From Embiotoca jacksoni (lineage: Eukaryota > Chordata > Actinopteri > Embiotocidae): a DNA stretch of 64,000 nt. Within the stretch, counting starts at the first letter, position 1. Every line of letters begins with the position of its first letter. Below the pieces are notes generated by a model, which saw only the letters and a program-made list of their open reading frames with translations, searched no databases and was not told the origin of the DNA. The position numbers were made by a program, and so were the translations under genes. This document shows, piece after piece, positions 25,779-42,446 of this stretch. The stretch spans positions 8,825,224 through 8,889,223 of the forward strand of contig JAKOON010000005.1 of NCBI GenBank assembly GCA_022577435.1, given 5' to 3'.

Positions 25779-27509
25779 TATAGTAGTGATTCATCTTATT
25801 CATCACATTTCTGTCGGGCATCTGTGAGAACATAAGAAACTTATTTGTTCCTTCTCACTCTTAATTTTACTTCAGTCGCTGCATTCGTCTCTGGTCTTTC
25901 CCAAAGACGTCTCCCTGTGTGTAAAGGAAGAGTCAGCATGTGTCTCCGCCTGAGGTTCACTGCAACCCTTTATCTGCTCTGCTTATCAGGCTAGCTTCAG
26001 CTCAGACTCGTCTGGCCTCCCTCTTCCTCCACAGAAAGTCATGAAAGAGACGTACAGTATCAAGATCTCTAGATTAACGTCTGTCTGTCGCTCGAGCTCA
26101 GTGTGTTTGTCTGTCTCTATCTATATCTGTCTCGGTTCCTTGGTGCCATTCACACAACTCTTTGCATTAATGACCTCAGTTGTCCAGATAAGGTCATGTT
26201 ATAGCACAAGATTCAATACAAATGTTTTTGTTTTGAAACTCTTGTGCATCTATCAATTTACTACAAACTTGAATGTATACTAATGGGACAGTAAGACAGG
26301 ACTTGTGTCATCACTCCTAAAGGCTTAAAGAAATTCAAGTAAAATGTTGTCATCCATTTTTTAGACACTCCTCAAACTTTGACATAAAGATGCTCATCTA
26401 TAATGGAAACATTAGTCTCGTCCACATATAAAAAAGCAGAATCAGGAACAGGATACCATTGTGTATTTTCTTGATGTTATTTGTAACGACATGACATGAG
26501 GATTCTGCTTATACTAGGCAAAGCTTGCACAATACTTCTCTTGTGACTACCATGCTGTCTCTGCTCAAATGCATCAATATTACAACATAGACTTAATGTT
26601 TTTTTTAACTGTTAATGTTGCTTTTGTTCTCACTTGGCCCGTGTTGGGAGATCCCTGGAAGGAAAGTGCTCAGCAACCAAATGGGCAGTGTCATGTACAA
26701 AAAAATTGAACTTAAAATTGAAAAAAGGAACTTATCTGTATTACTCTGAACCAATCGAGGCCAGGGAAAACACTCCTGAGCCGCAGCAGACAATGGACAA
26801 TGTACTTTTTGCCACTGAGATCACTACCTCCTCGAACAGTGCTGCCTGGAGCAGAGCAACTCAATCTCTGGAAGAGTTTTCGGCTTTGCAACAGCCTTTT
26901 AAAATTTAACTTTTGTTTTCTCTTGTGTGACACTGTCTGAGGTTTATTCTAATGGCTGTAAGATGCCAGTAAACATGAATTCCAGGTAAAATGCGAGTTT
27001 TAGCTGTTGTGTGAATCATGATTATCAGTTTAAACAGGATAAGCTGCACCTCCAGCAGCTGCACTAGCCAACGACAGCTTCATAACAGACACAGGGTGGG
27101 GGACTGTTTTTGATGGTCGCCATTCAAAGTGTTGTAAATATGCAGTTCCCATTCACGGCCCCATTCACGGATTCAGCCTCAAATAGGAGTTTCCTGATTT
27201 CATCCATTGTACCGTAGGCTAGACTAGGCGAGGCCTGTATCCTGTGTGGACTACAAAGTTAATTACACACAATTGAAAGGTGTGTCACTTTAATTGTTCC
27301 ACAGGGACACGCAGAGGCCCAGAGGTATACAAAAACACCCACTTCCATAAAATCATTAGTCTTTTACCAACAAAAAAAAATGCTTACTATGGAATATAGA
27401 CGAGCCTGTTAAGTGTTATGCAAAAACCTGACACTATTAAAGCAAATGGGAGATGACAGGAGACTTGGCCCAAAGTAGATGGAGCAAGCCGGCCAAACAC
27501 ATAGGTGTG

Positions 27510-27511
<2 letters not shown>

Positions 27512-27599
<88 letters not shown>
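27512..27599 (+). repeat. (CA)n microsatellite, 88 bp
   Basis: A pure run of 44 units. Confidence 0.98.
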
Positions 27600-27602
<3 letters not shown>

Positions 27603-28049
27603 CATGATTTACTATGGGCACTAGCAACCCCACTTTTGCCTGAGGGATGTGTCTGGGCATAGAGTACTATAGGGCCAATGTCTGAACCACAAGTGGCCCA
27701 GTCAAATCTTTACACAGTCATAAACACGCCTGCATTAGTAACAGCTAGTTAAAATCATTCCATGAACTAAGGAGCTTGCCTGCTATGGCACAGCACCCTG
27801 TAACAATAATAAAATGTACCTTATTTTATTTTTAATCTGCTCCTGTATGGGGTGCCAGTGTCGGTCTGTCTATCATTTGGTTCTCCATTTATAGGTCCCA
27901 TTCTGTATAAATTAAGATTTCTGTTTCTTATTTAAATATAAAGCCGGTCTAGATGGTATATAAAGGAACGTGAAATTGTCAAAACACTCCATGGAGAAAT
28001 GAACACAGCTCGTATTCAGAAACTGTACTATTTGGACAACCTGGTTGGA

Positions 28050-28410
28050 CTGCTGTAAGTTTGTGATGTCATAAACTCATACTGGTGTCTTATGGTTGCC
28101 CCCAGCATGGCCCACTGTCCAACTTTTCACGTGGAAGAAAACGCTAAGCGGTGATACATGTGATTGGTCTGGGTGAGCGTCACTCAGAAAAAGTTCAGCC
28201 AATCAGAGGAGAAGATCATTGATATCAATGGGTCTTAAAGACACAGACACAAACAGCATGTTTTTGTTAGAACTCCAGAAAGAAGCTGAAGTGAGGAGAT
28301 GTAAAACTACATTGAAATGTTTTTTGGTACTTAAAACCACAAAAATATCTTCTTATGAAGGCTGCAAATAACATCCTGGAAAAATTTAAAATATTGTACT
28401 TTAATATTTT
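28050..28410. repeat. Probable teleost interspersed repeat
   Basis: Phrases such as CAGCATGGCCCACTGTCC, CAGCCAATCAGAGGAGA and GAGGAGATGTAAAACTACATT match a dispersed fish repeat I remember. Boundaries and terminal repeats could not be set. Confidence 0.4.
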
Positions 28411-28484
28411 AGCACTTACTGTATAGAGGGAAATCAGGTTTTGTACAGATCTTTATGTCACCAGAGGATAATTAGTAGCAATTT

Positions 28485-28691
28485 CCGTGTGTGTATTTAT
28501 ACATTGGTCTTATATTTTTATACTTTTCCTAAAAAGCAATTCTTTTTACCGATCTTATTTTGATTGTATGTGTACATTGTTTCTTATTGTGTGCTCACCT
28601 TTTTTTCTTCACTGTGTCGCTATGCTGCTGCGACGATTAAATTTCCCCATTGTGAGATTAATGAAGTCTTATTTTATCTAATCTTAATCTT
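28485..28691 (+). repeat. LINE-like 3' end with (TTATCTAA)-type tail
   Basis: The phrase GCTGCTGCGACGATTAAATTTCCCCATTGTGAGATTAATGAAG followed by TTTATCTAATCTTAATC matches the same style of teleost LINE terminus as at 24.6 kb, but from a different subfamily. Confidence 0.6.
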
Positions 28692-29999
28692 GAAGATCCC
28701 CTGACTTTAACTCTACAGAGCCACCATGAGGTTGAAATTATTTTTGAACCTGAAACTAAACCAAATACCAGAAAACTTTTAACATTTCCATCAGTTGTAC
28801 TTTGTGCTTACAGATAATTAGTAAATGATAGCATCCTAATACACTAAAGCAAGGTAGTAAACAAGGTTGCCATTACACCTGGTAAATATCAACATTTGTT
28901 CAGGTTGACATTTGCACTTACGGTAGCTCAACTTAGTTTGCAGACTCTTAGTCACTTATCCTTTCTCTTAGTGCATCAGAGTTGAATTTTGTTTTTATAC
29001 AAGCATTAAAACAAGAAGCAATTATAATTTCAATTAAAGAGTTATTGTTAAATTTTTTTTTTTTTTTTTTTACAAATTTACACAAATTTATCAGAACTCA
29101 ACAAGTCACAGGGTTTAACATTCATCCCTGGGTATTGCTGAATCATCAGCATCCACCCACTGAGAGGCAGAAAACACACACATCCAGCCACACAAGGTTT
29201 TACACATATGCACATACTACCCATTATATGTTCCCCAGGTACCAGCTTGACTTAACAGCAGTGACATTTACACTCTCGGCCTCCGGAGTAATTTTCACAG
29301 CTTGGCATTATTCACAGCTGGTTTACTGTTCCACGCAGTAGACTGATTTAATAGCACTCAAAAGTAGGGTGGCACCAGGGCTATTTAGCACTGTGTATTA
29401 GCAAGACTGCAGGTCCCAATAAAACACAGACCCCTGTTTCATGAACTGTACATTGACCCCTTCATAACCTGCTTAAATAAGCTCACACCTCCGTGCTGAT
29501 AATGAACTGGTCCACATAGGAGTATATTAGTGGTCAGGTCCAACTGAGAGTAGCAGGGGCATTTGGCCAAGACAATAAAATATATGTGCACAGAATATAT
29601 CCCAGGGCCCTGCGAAAGTTGGGCAATTAAAATGGAAATGTAGCATGGGTATTTACAGCCAATGAGCAAGGCCACAGTGGGTGCTAAAGAGATGCAGACA
29701 GACTGGGAGGGAGGCGGCTGACGAGAGACAGTGGCAGTGTACATGATTTAGATACTGTGAGTGTGACTGCAGACCTATAATCCTGAAGGCACAGAACCAG
29801 ACAGAGACAGAAGGAAGAAGAAGGGGCAAGCTCTGGGAATGAGAGGCCGAGAGCCACAGAAAAAGAGAGCGCCAGTGACAGCAGGCAAAAAAAACAAAAA
29901 AAAAAACAGGGAGTGAGAGCACAAGAGTGATAGAGAGGCACAAAGGCAGAGAGATAGAAAGCGAGTGAGACTGCGAGATGGAGAGCAAGCAGCCAGACA

Positions 30000-30320
30000 T
30001 GCAGGCAGACTGTCCGTCTCTGGTTTGTGGGAATGCGGTGAAGACACAGTAGTAGGCAGGGTCCCGGCTCTGAAATTAGAGAGTGGCGCTAAGAGAAGGG
30101 AGCCAGAGCCAAAGGCCGTCTGGGAGCTGCCAGGGGCTGCATCCCCAGCGCACTGCCGAAACATGATTTACTGCCGGGCTGCCCTACAAACAGCACACTG
30201 CTCCTGGTGCGCTATCTAGCTGAGAGCAGCACACCACCCGTTGCATGCTATCGAGTTCGCAAAGCTATAAAGATACCACATCAACGGTGCGAAGTGTCGA
30301 CGTGAGAAAGAGCAGCTCAG
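30000..30320. promoter_or_regulatory. CpG-bearing block, possible regulatory element
   Basis: GC-richer than its surroundings, with CCCGG, GCGC and CTATAAAG at about 30265. A polypurine stretch precedes it (29690-29990). No gene model could be built. Confidence 0.25.
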
Positions 30321-30639
30321 CTTGGGGCAGCATGGGCATGAAGTGAGTCCAAAAAAAGGCTGCTGGATGAGGAGTGCAGATGAAAATGAACAAACAAAAT
30401 GCATTGCATTGGTGTGGGCATGTTGCAACCGGCACCATGAAGAAGAATGAACATACCGGTAGTTTCTCAGACCGCAAAACACAGTAGATCAATTTATAAT
30501 CCTACGAGAAACAACTTTAGATCTCTGGACAGTTGTCATGATGACGGTCAATTTTTACTTTGTCTTGCAAGTTAAACAGCAGAATTACACTGTTCATGTT
30601 AGAAGGTATTCTACCTGGAATGTATTACATATATTTAAT

Positions 30640-30960
30640 TGGCCAATACAGTGTGTTACCGGATGACGTTGTCTGGCACTGCAGCAAATCCATGAGCCAG
30701 GTTCAAAGGTTCTGCTCAAGCATCCTGCTTTCTTTGCCGGAGTCCTCCTCTGAGTCTCGGTCCCTGCTGTGTCAGCACAGTGGTGTCATTGAAACGAATG
30801 AAGGGGCTGCAATATTGACACAGCGCTAATGTCTGTCCAAAGAGGGTTCTAATGGATTCTCTGCTGAAATGATTGGAGGCAAAATCCTGAAAGACTTGAA
30901 GCACCGGGGGATGTCGGTCTATAGAGGACAATTACCTCGGACCTCCGTGCAAAGGGATGA
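30640..30960. promoter_or_regulatory. Possible conserved non-coding element
   Basis: High-complexity sequence with AATTGGCCAATA (inverted CCAAT), GGATGACGTTG (CRE-like half) and AATATTGACA. It stands out between AT-rich intron blocks. Confidence 0.27.
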
Positions 30961-31238
30961 ATAAAACCTTCCCTCACTGCAACACTGCACAAGCATGTGC
31001 GCACAGATACTATATTTATTCCATGCACAGACATCAGTGGAGGAAAAAAAAAATTAAAAGTAGTAGATTTAATCAGAAAAGGAATACAAGGGGAACTGTT
31101 AGGGTGTTGTGTTCAGCTATCGCAAGCCAAGTTCAGACATGCAGGGAGATTGTGTGTGAGTGTGCATGTCTGCAGCAGCAGCCAGCAAGAGTACGGCCAC
31201 TGCATTAAAGCTGAGTTCCAGGATTTGAGAGTGTTGGT

Positions 31239-31240
<2 letters not shown>

Positions 31241-31292
<52 letters not shown>
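31241..31292 (+). repeat. (TG)n microsatellite, 52 bp
   Basis: A pure run of 26 units after GTTGGTGG. Confidence 0.98.
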
Positions 31293-31293
<1 letters not shown>

Positions 31294-31708
31294 AGTGATG
31301 GTGCATGCGTGTTTTGCATGCGCTTCCTTTGCCAAGTTTCCTCTCTTTGTTTAGACCAGTCCGGTCAGTCCGGCTCCCCGCTGAGGACGCAGTGACCAAA
31401 CACACACATATATCAAAACATGGCACAACAACAGACAGGGTGCTCTCAGAGCATGAGGTGCTGCAAATAGGAGCAAAAGGGAGCTTAGAGAAAGCTGGAC
31501 CGGTGTCCGTACGGGAAAACAGAAAGAGAGAGGGGGAACAGAAAACTATAAAGGTATTGTTGGAGATGGGATGGCAGCACACTTCTGACCATTAGGAATG
31601 CGTAGAGTGATACCAATGGCCCATAGGAATCAAATGAGGCGGCAAATCCTCGAGGTGACAATCTCAGTGAGATGTAACTATGGCACACTAATTCAGTAAT
31701 TTCGTATT

Positions 31709-32088
31709 TTAAAGGAGCAGTGTGTAGGATTTATTGGCATCTGGTGGTGAGGTTACAAATTGCAACCGACTGGACAGCCATCACCCCGCTCTTAACTTTC
31801 AAGCATGTAACAGAATCTCGGGTGGCTGGGACGCTAGCAAAGGAGCCTCTCTCAAGCTGGCGTTTGGTTTGTCCCTTCTGAGCTACTGTAGAAACATGGC
31901 GGTACAACATTGTGTGCTCCATGGAAGGGGACCCGCTCCTATTTAGATATGAAGGGCTCATTCTTAGGTAACATAAACAGAGTTAATTTTAGTTTCAGGT
32001 GACTATACGTTCATGGAAATATAATTATGACTCTCATGCTCCACTTATGCCAATAGATTCTCCTAAATTCTACATACTGAACCTTTAA
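31709..32088. mobile_element. MITE with imperfect 25-bp terminal inverted repeats
   Basis: The left terminus TTAAAGGAGCAGTGTGTAGG... and right terminus ...TACATACTGAACCTTTAA are inverted repeats with four mismatches over 25 bases. The interior contains phrases I remember from a very widespread teleost repeat (GAGCTACTGTAGAAACATGG; GAAGGGGACCCGCTCC). There is no coding capacity. The target-site duplication is unclear. Confidence 0.8.
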
Positions 32089-32858
32089 TAATGGAATATA
32101 ATTCAAATATGGTAAGAACTTGTCGTAACATACATTTGTCTTAACACTATTAGACTCACTGTGTGAGTAGACTCCATATACCCACACAAGACAAAGTTGG
32201 AATTTATTACACGAAACTCAGTGTCCAATTAAAGAGACAGGTTAATACTCAAACACAAAAAACAAATCCCATGTGTGCTGTTCAGGAAACCGACATAATG
32301 TCTTTTTTAACAATTGAAGTTTGCACAGTTAATTGCGGTGAACTGAAACAGGCAGGAAAACAAGCTCTTTCCCTAAAATATAATTGAGCACGGCATAAGA
32401 ACAAGTGGGATGTCGTTGCATGTGTAATTTCAAATAATTAAAAAATCTCCTTCAAAACTTGTATAGCCTATACGTGGATCATAACACGCTGTTCAGCTTT
32501 TTACAGTGTCACTTGGCCTCAGCTGAAGATAAACATTTCCTCTAGTCTTTGACTCCTTTTGTGATTATAAAAAGAAAAGATTTTTTATGGAGCAAATAGC
32601 ATCACAGCTTTGCACTGAGAAGGAATTCTAATAATAGTTCCTCCTGATGAAGGCTCAGCTTGTTACCGCCGGCATCCAAAACTGATGAAAACATAATTGG
32701 ATACAATAGTTTTATTGATGCTCACAATGCAAATCATCAATGGAGATAAGGCATGAAATTCTATTGCCCCCTTTCAGGCCCTTAGGCTCCAACCCATCCT
32801 GCACCAGCTGAAGAGATAATGAAGCTGTTGAGAGCCGAGGCATTGCCGGTTGAACAAC

Positions 32859-32860
<2 letters not shown>

Positions 32861-32928
<68 letters not shown>
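32861..32928 (+). repeat. (TG)n microsatellite, 68 bp
   Basis: A pure run of 34 units; a short (AC)n of 22 bp follows at 33087-33108 in the opposite sense. Confidence 0.98.
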
Positions 32929-37780
<4,852 letters not shown>

Positions 37781-37862
37781 CTCTGCTTATGAACACCATG
37801 GGTAATCTAATCTGTTATCGCTCTTGGTTACAGACAATACACACACACCGGAGCGTGCCTAC

Positions 37863-37924
37863 CTTATCTTCTAGTCTGATCAGTCGTGCCCCGATAGTCA
37901 GGTATTCTTTATCTTCTCCTTTTC
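37863..37924 (-). CDS. kcnq1: kcnq1 exon equivalent to human exon 15 (start of helix D)
   Basis: The 62-bp exon reads GKGEDKEYLTIGARLIRLEDK after completing a split glycine codon; human has, from memory, SNTIGARLNRVEDK at the same place. It opens the helix D coiled coil that drives subunit-specific tetramerization and AKAP9 (yotiao) binding. The length equals the human exon. The acceptor is TTTATTCTTCAG with a good pyrimidine tract, and the donor is GATAAG then GTAGGC, ending in phase 0. The next exon should continue with VTQLDQ-like sequence, the rest of helix D and the C-terminus, but I could not find it in the 37.8 kb that follows on the minus strand. An (UG)n tract begins 83 nt into the downstream intron. 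Confidence 0.94.
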
Positions 37925-38805
37925 CTGAAGAATAAAAGAATGAAAAGAAAATACATACATATACATAAAAAACATAAACACACACATGCAAACATTTGAT
38001 AATATAACAAACACTCATTGATGACAACAATTCACCGGTGATGTTTTGGGGGTTATCACACAGAGACACATTATTTGTTACTCAAATAAATTAATATATG
38101 CTGACATATACGTTACAAACATATCATTATCATTTACATTAAGGGTGATCAAATCAATAAGTCATGTTCTGCCAGGTCCCAGCGGCAGTTTACAGCTCTT
38201 TATTGTGCTACATACGGTAAATGCCTGTCAGAAAGAGTTATGTAAGCAATTATTAAACAGTGTTGGGAGTGTTTAGTCTAAAGCCAAACATTACAACAGT
38301 TGTAATTTAATAAGGACCCCGTTAATGCAGGCTGATAATCAAAATAAATTGTCATTTTGTTTCACTTTATTCATTCAGTCTGGCAACATGTTCATGTTAG
38401 CTAATCTCTTGTTAGGAGGGAGAGCTATTTTGTTTTGTTTTGCTCTATTCAATCAGTAGTAAGTCATGTTTTCATCCTGGAAATTGTGGAAGTGGTTGCT
38501 AGTAGCACATAAACATTTTTAAATTGATTAAAAAAAAAGAAAGTGTTTTGTAAGATGTCTGATACACAACTTACACAAGCGTCCCCAGTGATACCAGCAG
38601 CATGCACCGATCACTTCTAAACATGGAAACACATGCAAACATACCCCCATTCAAACAGAAACACATGCACACACATAAGGGACTTTTCTTCCTCCCATAT
38701 TTAGTCTGGCACAGTTTGTGTATGTGCGAGCTGTAAACACTGAGGTGGAGTGAGGAGTGATGGTTGTCCATCAGATGCAGACTGTTGTGCTTTCTGTGTA
38801 TTTAC

Positions 38806-38846
38806 CTGGGAGAAACATTCCTGGCTTCCCCAGAGTGCCATCCAGC
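38806..38846 (-). CDS. kcnq1: kcnq1 exon equivalent to human exon 14 (linker after helix C)
   Basis: This 41-bp exon encodes LDGTLGKPGMFLP between split codons; human has LDQSIGKPSLFISVS in memory. The GKP core and the following hydrophobic residues identify it. The acceptor is CCCCTCAG then GCTGG; the donor is CCCAG then GTAAAT. Entry and exit phases match human exon 14, but the exon is six bases shorter, removing two codons from the flexible linker between helices C and D while keeping the frame. Such small in-frame length changes in this linker are plausible between paralogues. It was recognised from position, phase and the GKP motif, so certainty is slightly lower than for exon 13. Confidence 0.88.
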
Positions 38847-40187
38847 CTGAGGGGAAAGACAGAGGAAGGTAAAAACACTGGCCAGATACGCAGAGAAGAT
38901 GGAGCTGGGTAAAACCGCACTTTACTCCAACTCATAAACAAAACAGAAAAATAATTAGCTCATTTATAATGTCAATAAAATTAAACAAATACCATCAGCT
39001 TGAACAGCATTTATATATCACCGCTTTAAAAAAAAAAAACCACATCCAAGTTTTTTCGATGGATGATTCAATGCACTGTGTTCTTTTACCAAGCTTTGAA
39101 AATAAACAATACAACTCACAAGAAGTTTAATTTTTACGTGTGAACTGTCATTTATAAATTTACTGAAGCAGGGGAAGTACTTGAATACAGCATGTCTTTT
39201 AATCACCGAACATTAAGGATGGGTTTTTATCATAACAATCACATGATGGTGACCCAAACCAGTCTTTGCATTATCGTGGTTGGGTAAACACTGATGTGAT
39301 GTTTTGTCTCTTTTTTTTTTTTCTTTTTTTTTCCCAAACTGAGAGTGTCAGTGTAATTCCTTATTGGAAAGTCAACCTTTGATTTTATAAAAAAAATACC
39401 AGAATTACATAAAAATAAAATTTCTGCCAAATAATAGCCATTTCATGATTCAATGTTACTTTATCATGCATGTCTGATCCAAAAATGCCAGTGCATTGCC
39501 ATGGTTCAAGGTACAGGTGATGTACTTACATATATGGAACTACATGAATTACCTATAACTGATCTCCTTTTATGGCTGAATGTTATGTGGGTTGAACATC
39601 ATTTGATAACATTTGTGGGAAGAGGTCCACACTTCATTAAAGCCCAACAAATAACAACAAGGTGCAACAAATAAAAGACCTCGTATCTGCTAAATGAATC
39701 AAGAGCATGATAAAGGTCTAGATGATGGAAATTTGTTGCAAAATTACTGAAAACTGAATAAAACATTATTGTTCATAGTCAAACATTCTTCACAACTAAC
39801 ATGTGATATACTGAGCAAATGGAAAAATAGGGTTAAGCCAACTTGACCAAAAGAAGATTGAAAACTTTAAAGTCCCTCTCCCTCAAAAGTGTTTTTCTTC
39901 TTGTTCCTACAGTTGAATGTTTTAGCATCACTGCAGAATGATGCAGAGTTTCAACGAGATGGCTTCACAAGTATCTGTAAGTTTTGAAAGTTTCTGTGTC
40001 TTTTTGAAGGGTGAGCATGATGTGTGACAAAATATGTGTGTGTATATATATATGTGTGTATAAGGGGATCTTTAACTTGATCTATTTTGGTTTTAAAGTG
40101 AGCTGATAGGTTTTGTGTTTTGGATTTATTCTATTTCTTGTTACTTTAACAACCTGCGGTTTATAAAACCAGGTAAAAAGACGTCAC

Positions 40188-40282
40188 CTTCTCTGCAGCT
40201 CCTTGATTCGGACCATCATGTTCAGGTGACCCTGGGAATACTGCTCGATCACATCTCGCACGTCATAGGGCTTCCGCGCTTG
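40188..40282 (-). CDS. kcnq1: kcnq1 exon equivalent to human exon 13 (end of helix B, helix C)
   Basis: The minus-strand translation runs QARKPYDVRDVIEQYS, then QGHLNMMVRIKELQR, ending in a split arginine codon. This is nearly identical to Kv7.1 and clearly different from the Kv7.2-7.5 version (RPYDVKDVIEQYSAGHLDM), so it fixes the family member. It covers the end of helix B and the helix C coiled coil. The exon is 95 bp, the same as in human. The donor is GAAG then GTGACG and the acceptor is GGTCCACAG then CAAGCG. The acceptor has a weak, purine-interrupted pyrimidine tract, and only 27 nt upstream of the exon in the transcript lies a long (UG)n repeat. Skipping this exon would shift the frame. 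It is the most conserved of the four exons. Confidence 0.97.
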
Positions 40283-40307
40283 CTGTGGACCCATGCACAT
40301 AGACACA

Positions 40308-40309
<2 letters not shown>

Positions 40310-40385
<76 letters not shown>
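40310..40385 (+). repeat. (CA)n microsatellite abutting a kcnq1 3' splice site
   Basis: A 76-bp run that in the transcript is (UG)38, ending 27 nt before the exon-13-equivalent. The 27-nt gap contains five U, then a weak pyrimidine tract and CCACAG. Confidence 0.98.
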
Positions 40386-40387
<2 letters not shown>

Positions 40388-40864
40388 GGGAGACAAAAGC
40401 CATTGTCAACCACAGCCTCTGTTGCTTGGTCCCCAAAAACATCCCCAACCCCCTTGGGTGCAAAGGGTTCATTGTTAACTCAGTGTGCGTGTGTGTGTGT
40501 GTGTGTGTATGGTCATGTAGAAAGCAATCGTGTTAAGGTCCTTTCACAGCTTTGTTTTGTGTGACGTTGATACAAGGAGCATCAGAGAGAACCCAGTGAA
40601 CTCTTTAGGGTATCCTCGGTATACACACTGCGTAGCCCCTGCAGCTGAAATCACTTAGGCCATAATTGAAAACACACAGAACACTTGGAAACAGTATGAA
40701 TATAGGAACCATTCTGCAGAACATGTAGGATGTTTATGATGGCTTAAGTATCTCAAACATGATTTCTTTTCAACTAAAACTGTACAATTTTTCTTCCACA
40801 GAATTCTGCTGACTTCACTCCAATACGAGGCCGTGTCCCACTGAGTGTGTATAAGTGTATTTTG

Positions 40865-40868
<4 letters not shown>

Positions 40869-40896
<28 letters not shown>
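40869..40896 (+). repeat. (GT)n short microsatellite, 28 bp
   Basis: A pure run in the intron between the exon-12 and exon-13 equivalents; a further imperfect run lies at 40483-40508. Confidence 0.95.
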
Positions 40897-40899
<3 letters not shown>

Positions 40900-41121
40900 G
40901 TGGGCGCTGTACAGTAAGTCAATTCCTACTGTAGGCCCAGAGACAGGTTAGCAGATTTCCCATGATACTATGCCTGAACTGAAGTGAGCACAAAGAAGAC
41001 ATGCAGGTGCAAGTTTCAGGCATTTACACACAAACACGCACGTACACACGCACATGCACAGCAGCGCTGCAGCTGATATATGCCCTTGAGGCTCCCCCTC
41101 CTCTTCCTGTATAAGCACACA

Positions 41122-41127
<6 letters not shown>

Positions 41128-41202
<75 letters not shown>
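41128..41202 (+). repeat. (CA)n microsatellite, (UG)n in kcnq1 pre-mRNA
   Basis: A 75-bp pure run that in the transcript is (UG)n starting 110 nt downstream of the exon-12-equivalent donor; CT-rich sequence lies between. Confidence 0.98.
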
Positions 41203-41204
<2 letters not shown>

Positions 41205-41312
41205 CTCTCACTCCCTCTCTCACTCTCAATCTGTCTTTCTCTTCATCTGTCACCCCTCCCTTGCTCTCTGTAACTCCGTAGTGTTTCTCTCTCTGGATTT
41301 CCCTTTGCTTAC

Positions 41313-41388
41313 CTGAAATTTCGTCCTGGCCACAAAGTACTGCATTCTGCGGAGGACTTTGACCGCAGATCTCTGGGCATGGGACAAC
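41313..41388 (-). CDS. kcnq1: kcnq1 exon equivalent to human exon 12 (helix B)
   Basis: This internal exon encodes part of the cytoplasmic C-terminus of Kv7.1, the pore subunit of the slow delayed-rectifier potassium channel. The minus-strand peptide starts LSHAQRSAVKV and continues RRMQYFVARTKFQ; human Kv7.1 has, from memory, RRMQYFVAKKKFQ here. The acceptor reads CTGTCACAG before the exon and the donor reads TTTCAG then GTAAGC. The exon is 76 bp and begins with the third base of a split codon, as human exon 12 does. This segment is helix B, which binds calmodulin and contributes to PIP2 regulation. One or two lysines of the KKK patch are replaced by R and T. The first third (LSHAQRSAV against human LREHHRATI) is poorly conserved. 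The upstream exon was not found in the window. Kv7.2 to Kv7.5 are excluded by the following exon. Confidence 0.93.
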
Positions 41389-42377
41389 CTGTGACAGGAA
41401 AGGAGACAGATTTAGGTTTAAAAAAAAAAAAAGAAGCTCTTAAATCCTACCATTTGTTACCATGTTGTAAAAATGGGAAATGGATTTTTTTTTTTTTTTT
41501 TTTTGGACAAGCTGCAGGGCAAAAAAAAAGGCTCATCCTTACTGCATTTAAGGATCAATGGACAATGTTTGTATCATGTACCAGCAAAACGCACACACAC
41601 AATGACAGATATGCATTCATATGGACAAAAGAACACATTCAGCCTATAACTGTGCATTAACACACATTTACCCACACTTTCTATCTCTCTCGGTCACAAC
41701 TGTGAATCTGCAACCTTGTGCAAAGTGAACGAGAAGAACACCAGACTCAGTTTGTGTTGAGAGGAGTCCCAAAACACAAGTCCAAGCAGCACATCTGTGT
41801 CAACACAAAGGAAAACCCACTGTTATGGAGCTTAACACTGAAACAAAAAACACTGGATGCCAACAACACACAAACTCATTCTTGCATACCAAAGCAACTG
41901 CATTGCATGCACTTGTGTTTTTTTTTTTTGTTTTTTTTTTTTTAAAGAGGCACTGTGTGTGCTTTTCACTGGTGCTCAATTGGTTTACATGTCAGAAAAT
42001 GCCAAAACATGCCCTCGGATGGTCCGTGTGTGATAGCAGCTTGTTTGGATGAGTGAAACAGATGGACACAGTACAAAGTACAGTCAAGTGTAAGGCAAGG
42101 TGTTTCAACCTTATCCAGGAAGTGACACTGTTTTCAGGTTCCCAAACTCCCCCTCAGTGTCTTAAGAGTTAAATCAAGCTGTCATGTAAATTTGAGAAAT
42201 GGATAGTGTTGTATTATATTTGCAAGTGTAATGAAGGACTCCATAGAGATCATATATTTATCATATAGTCATTACAAACCAATACGTTATTTAGATACAT
42301 TCTTAGTGACCCTAGCTGCATGACACAGCCATAAATGCATGCTTTTAACTGCTGTCCTATCATCAGGTTTAGATGGT

Positions 42378-42379
<2 letters not shown>

Positions 42380-42445
<66 letters not shown>

Positions 42446-42446
42446 T
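42380..42446. repeat. (TA)n followed by poly(T)
   Basis: About 24 TA units run directly into about 19 T. The DNA should melt easily and could form a cruciform. Confidence 0.95.

Noticed and set aside
29653..30164. Overlapping minus frames of 85 to 129 codons
   Set aside because: Produced by the GA-rich plus strand (AGAGAG and GGAAGAAG words); composition bias rather than coding.
40031..40062. Z-DNA or regulatory TG/TA patch beside the exon-13 equivalent
   Set aside because: Short mixed TG/TA sequence of a kind frequent in this genome, with no specific signal.
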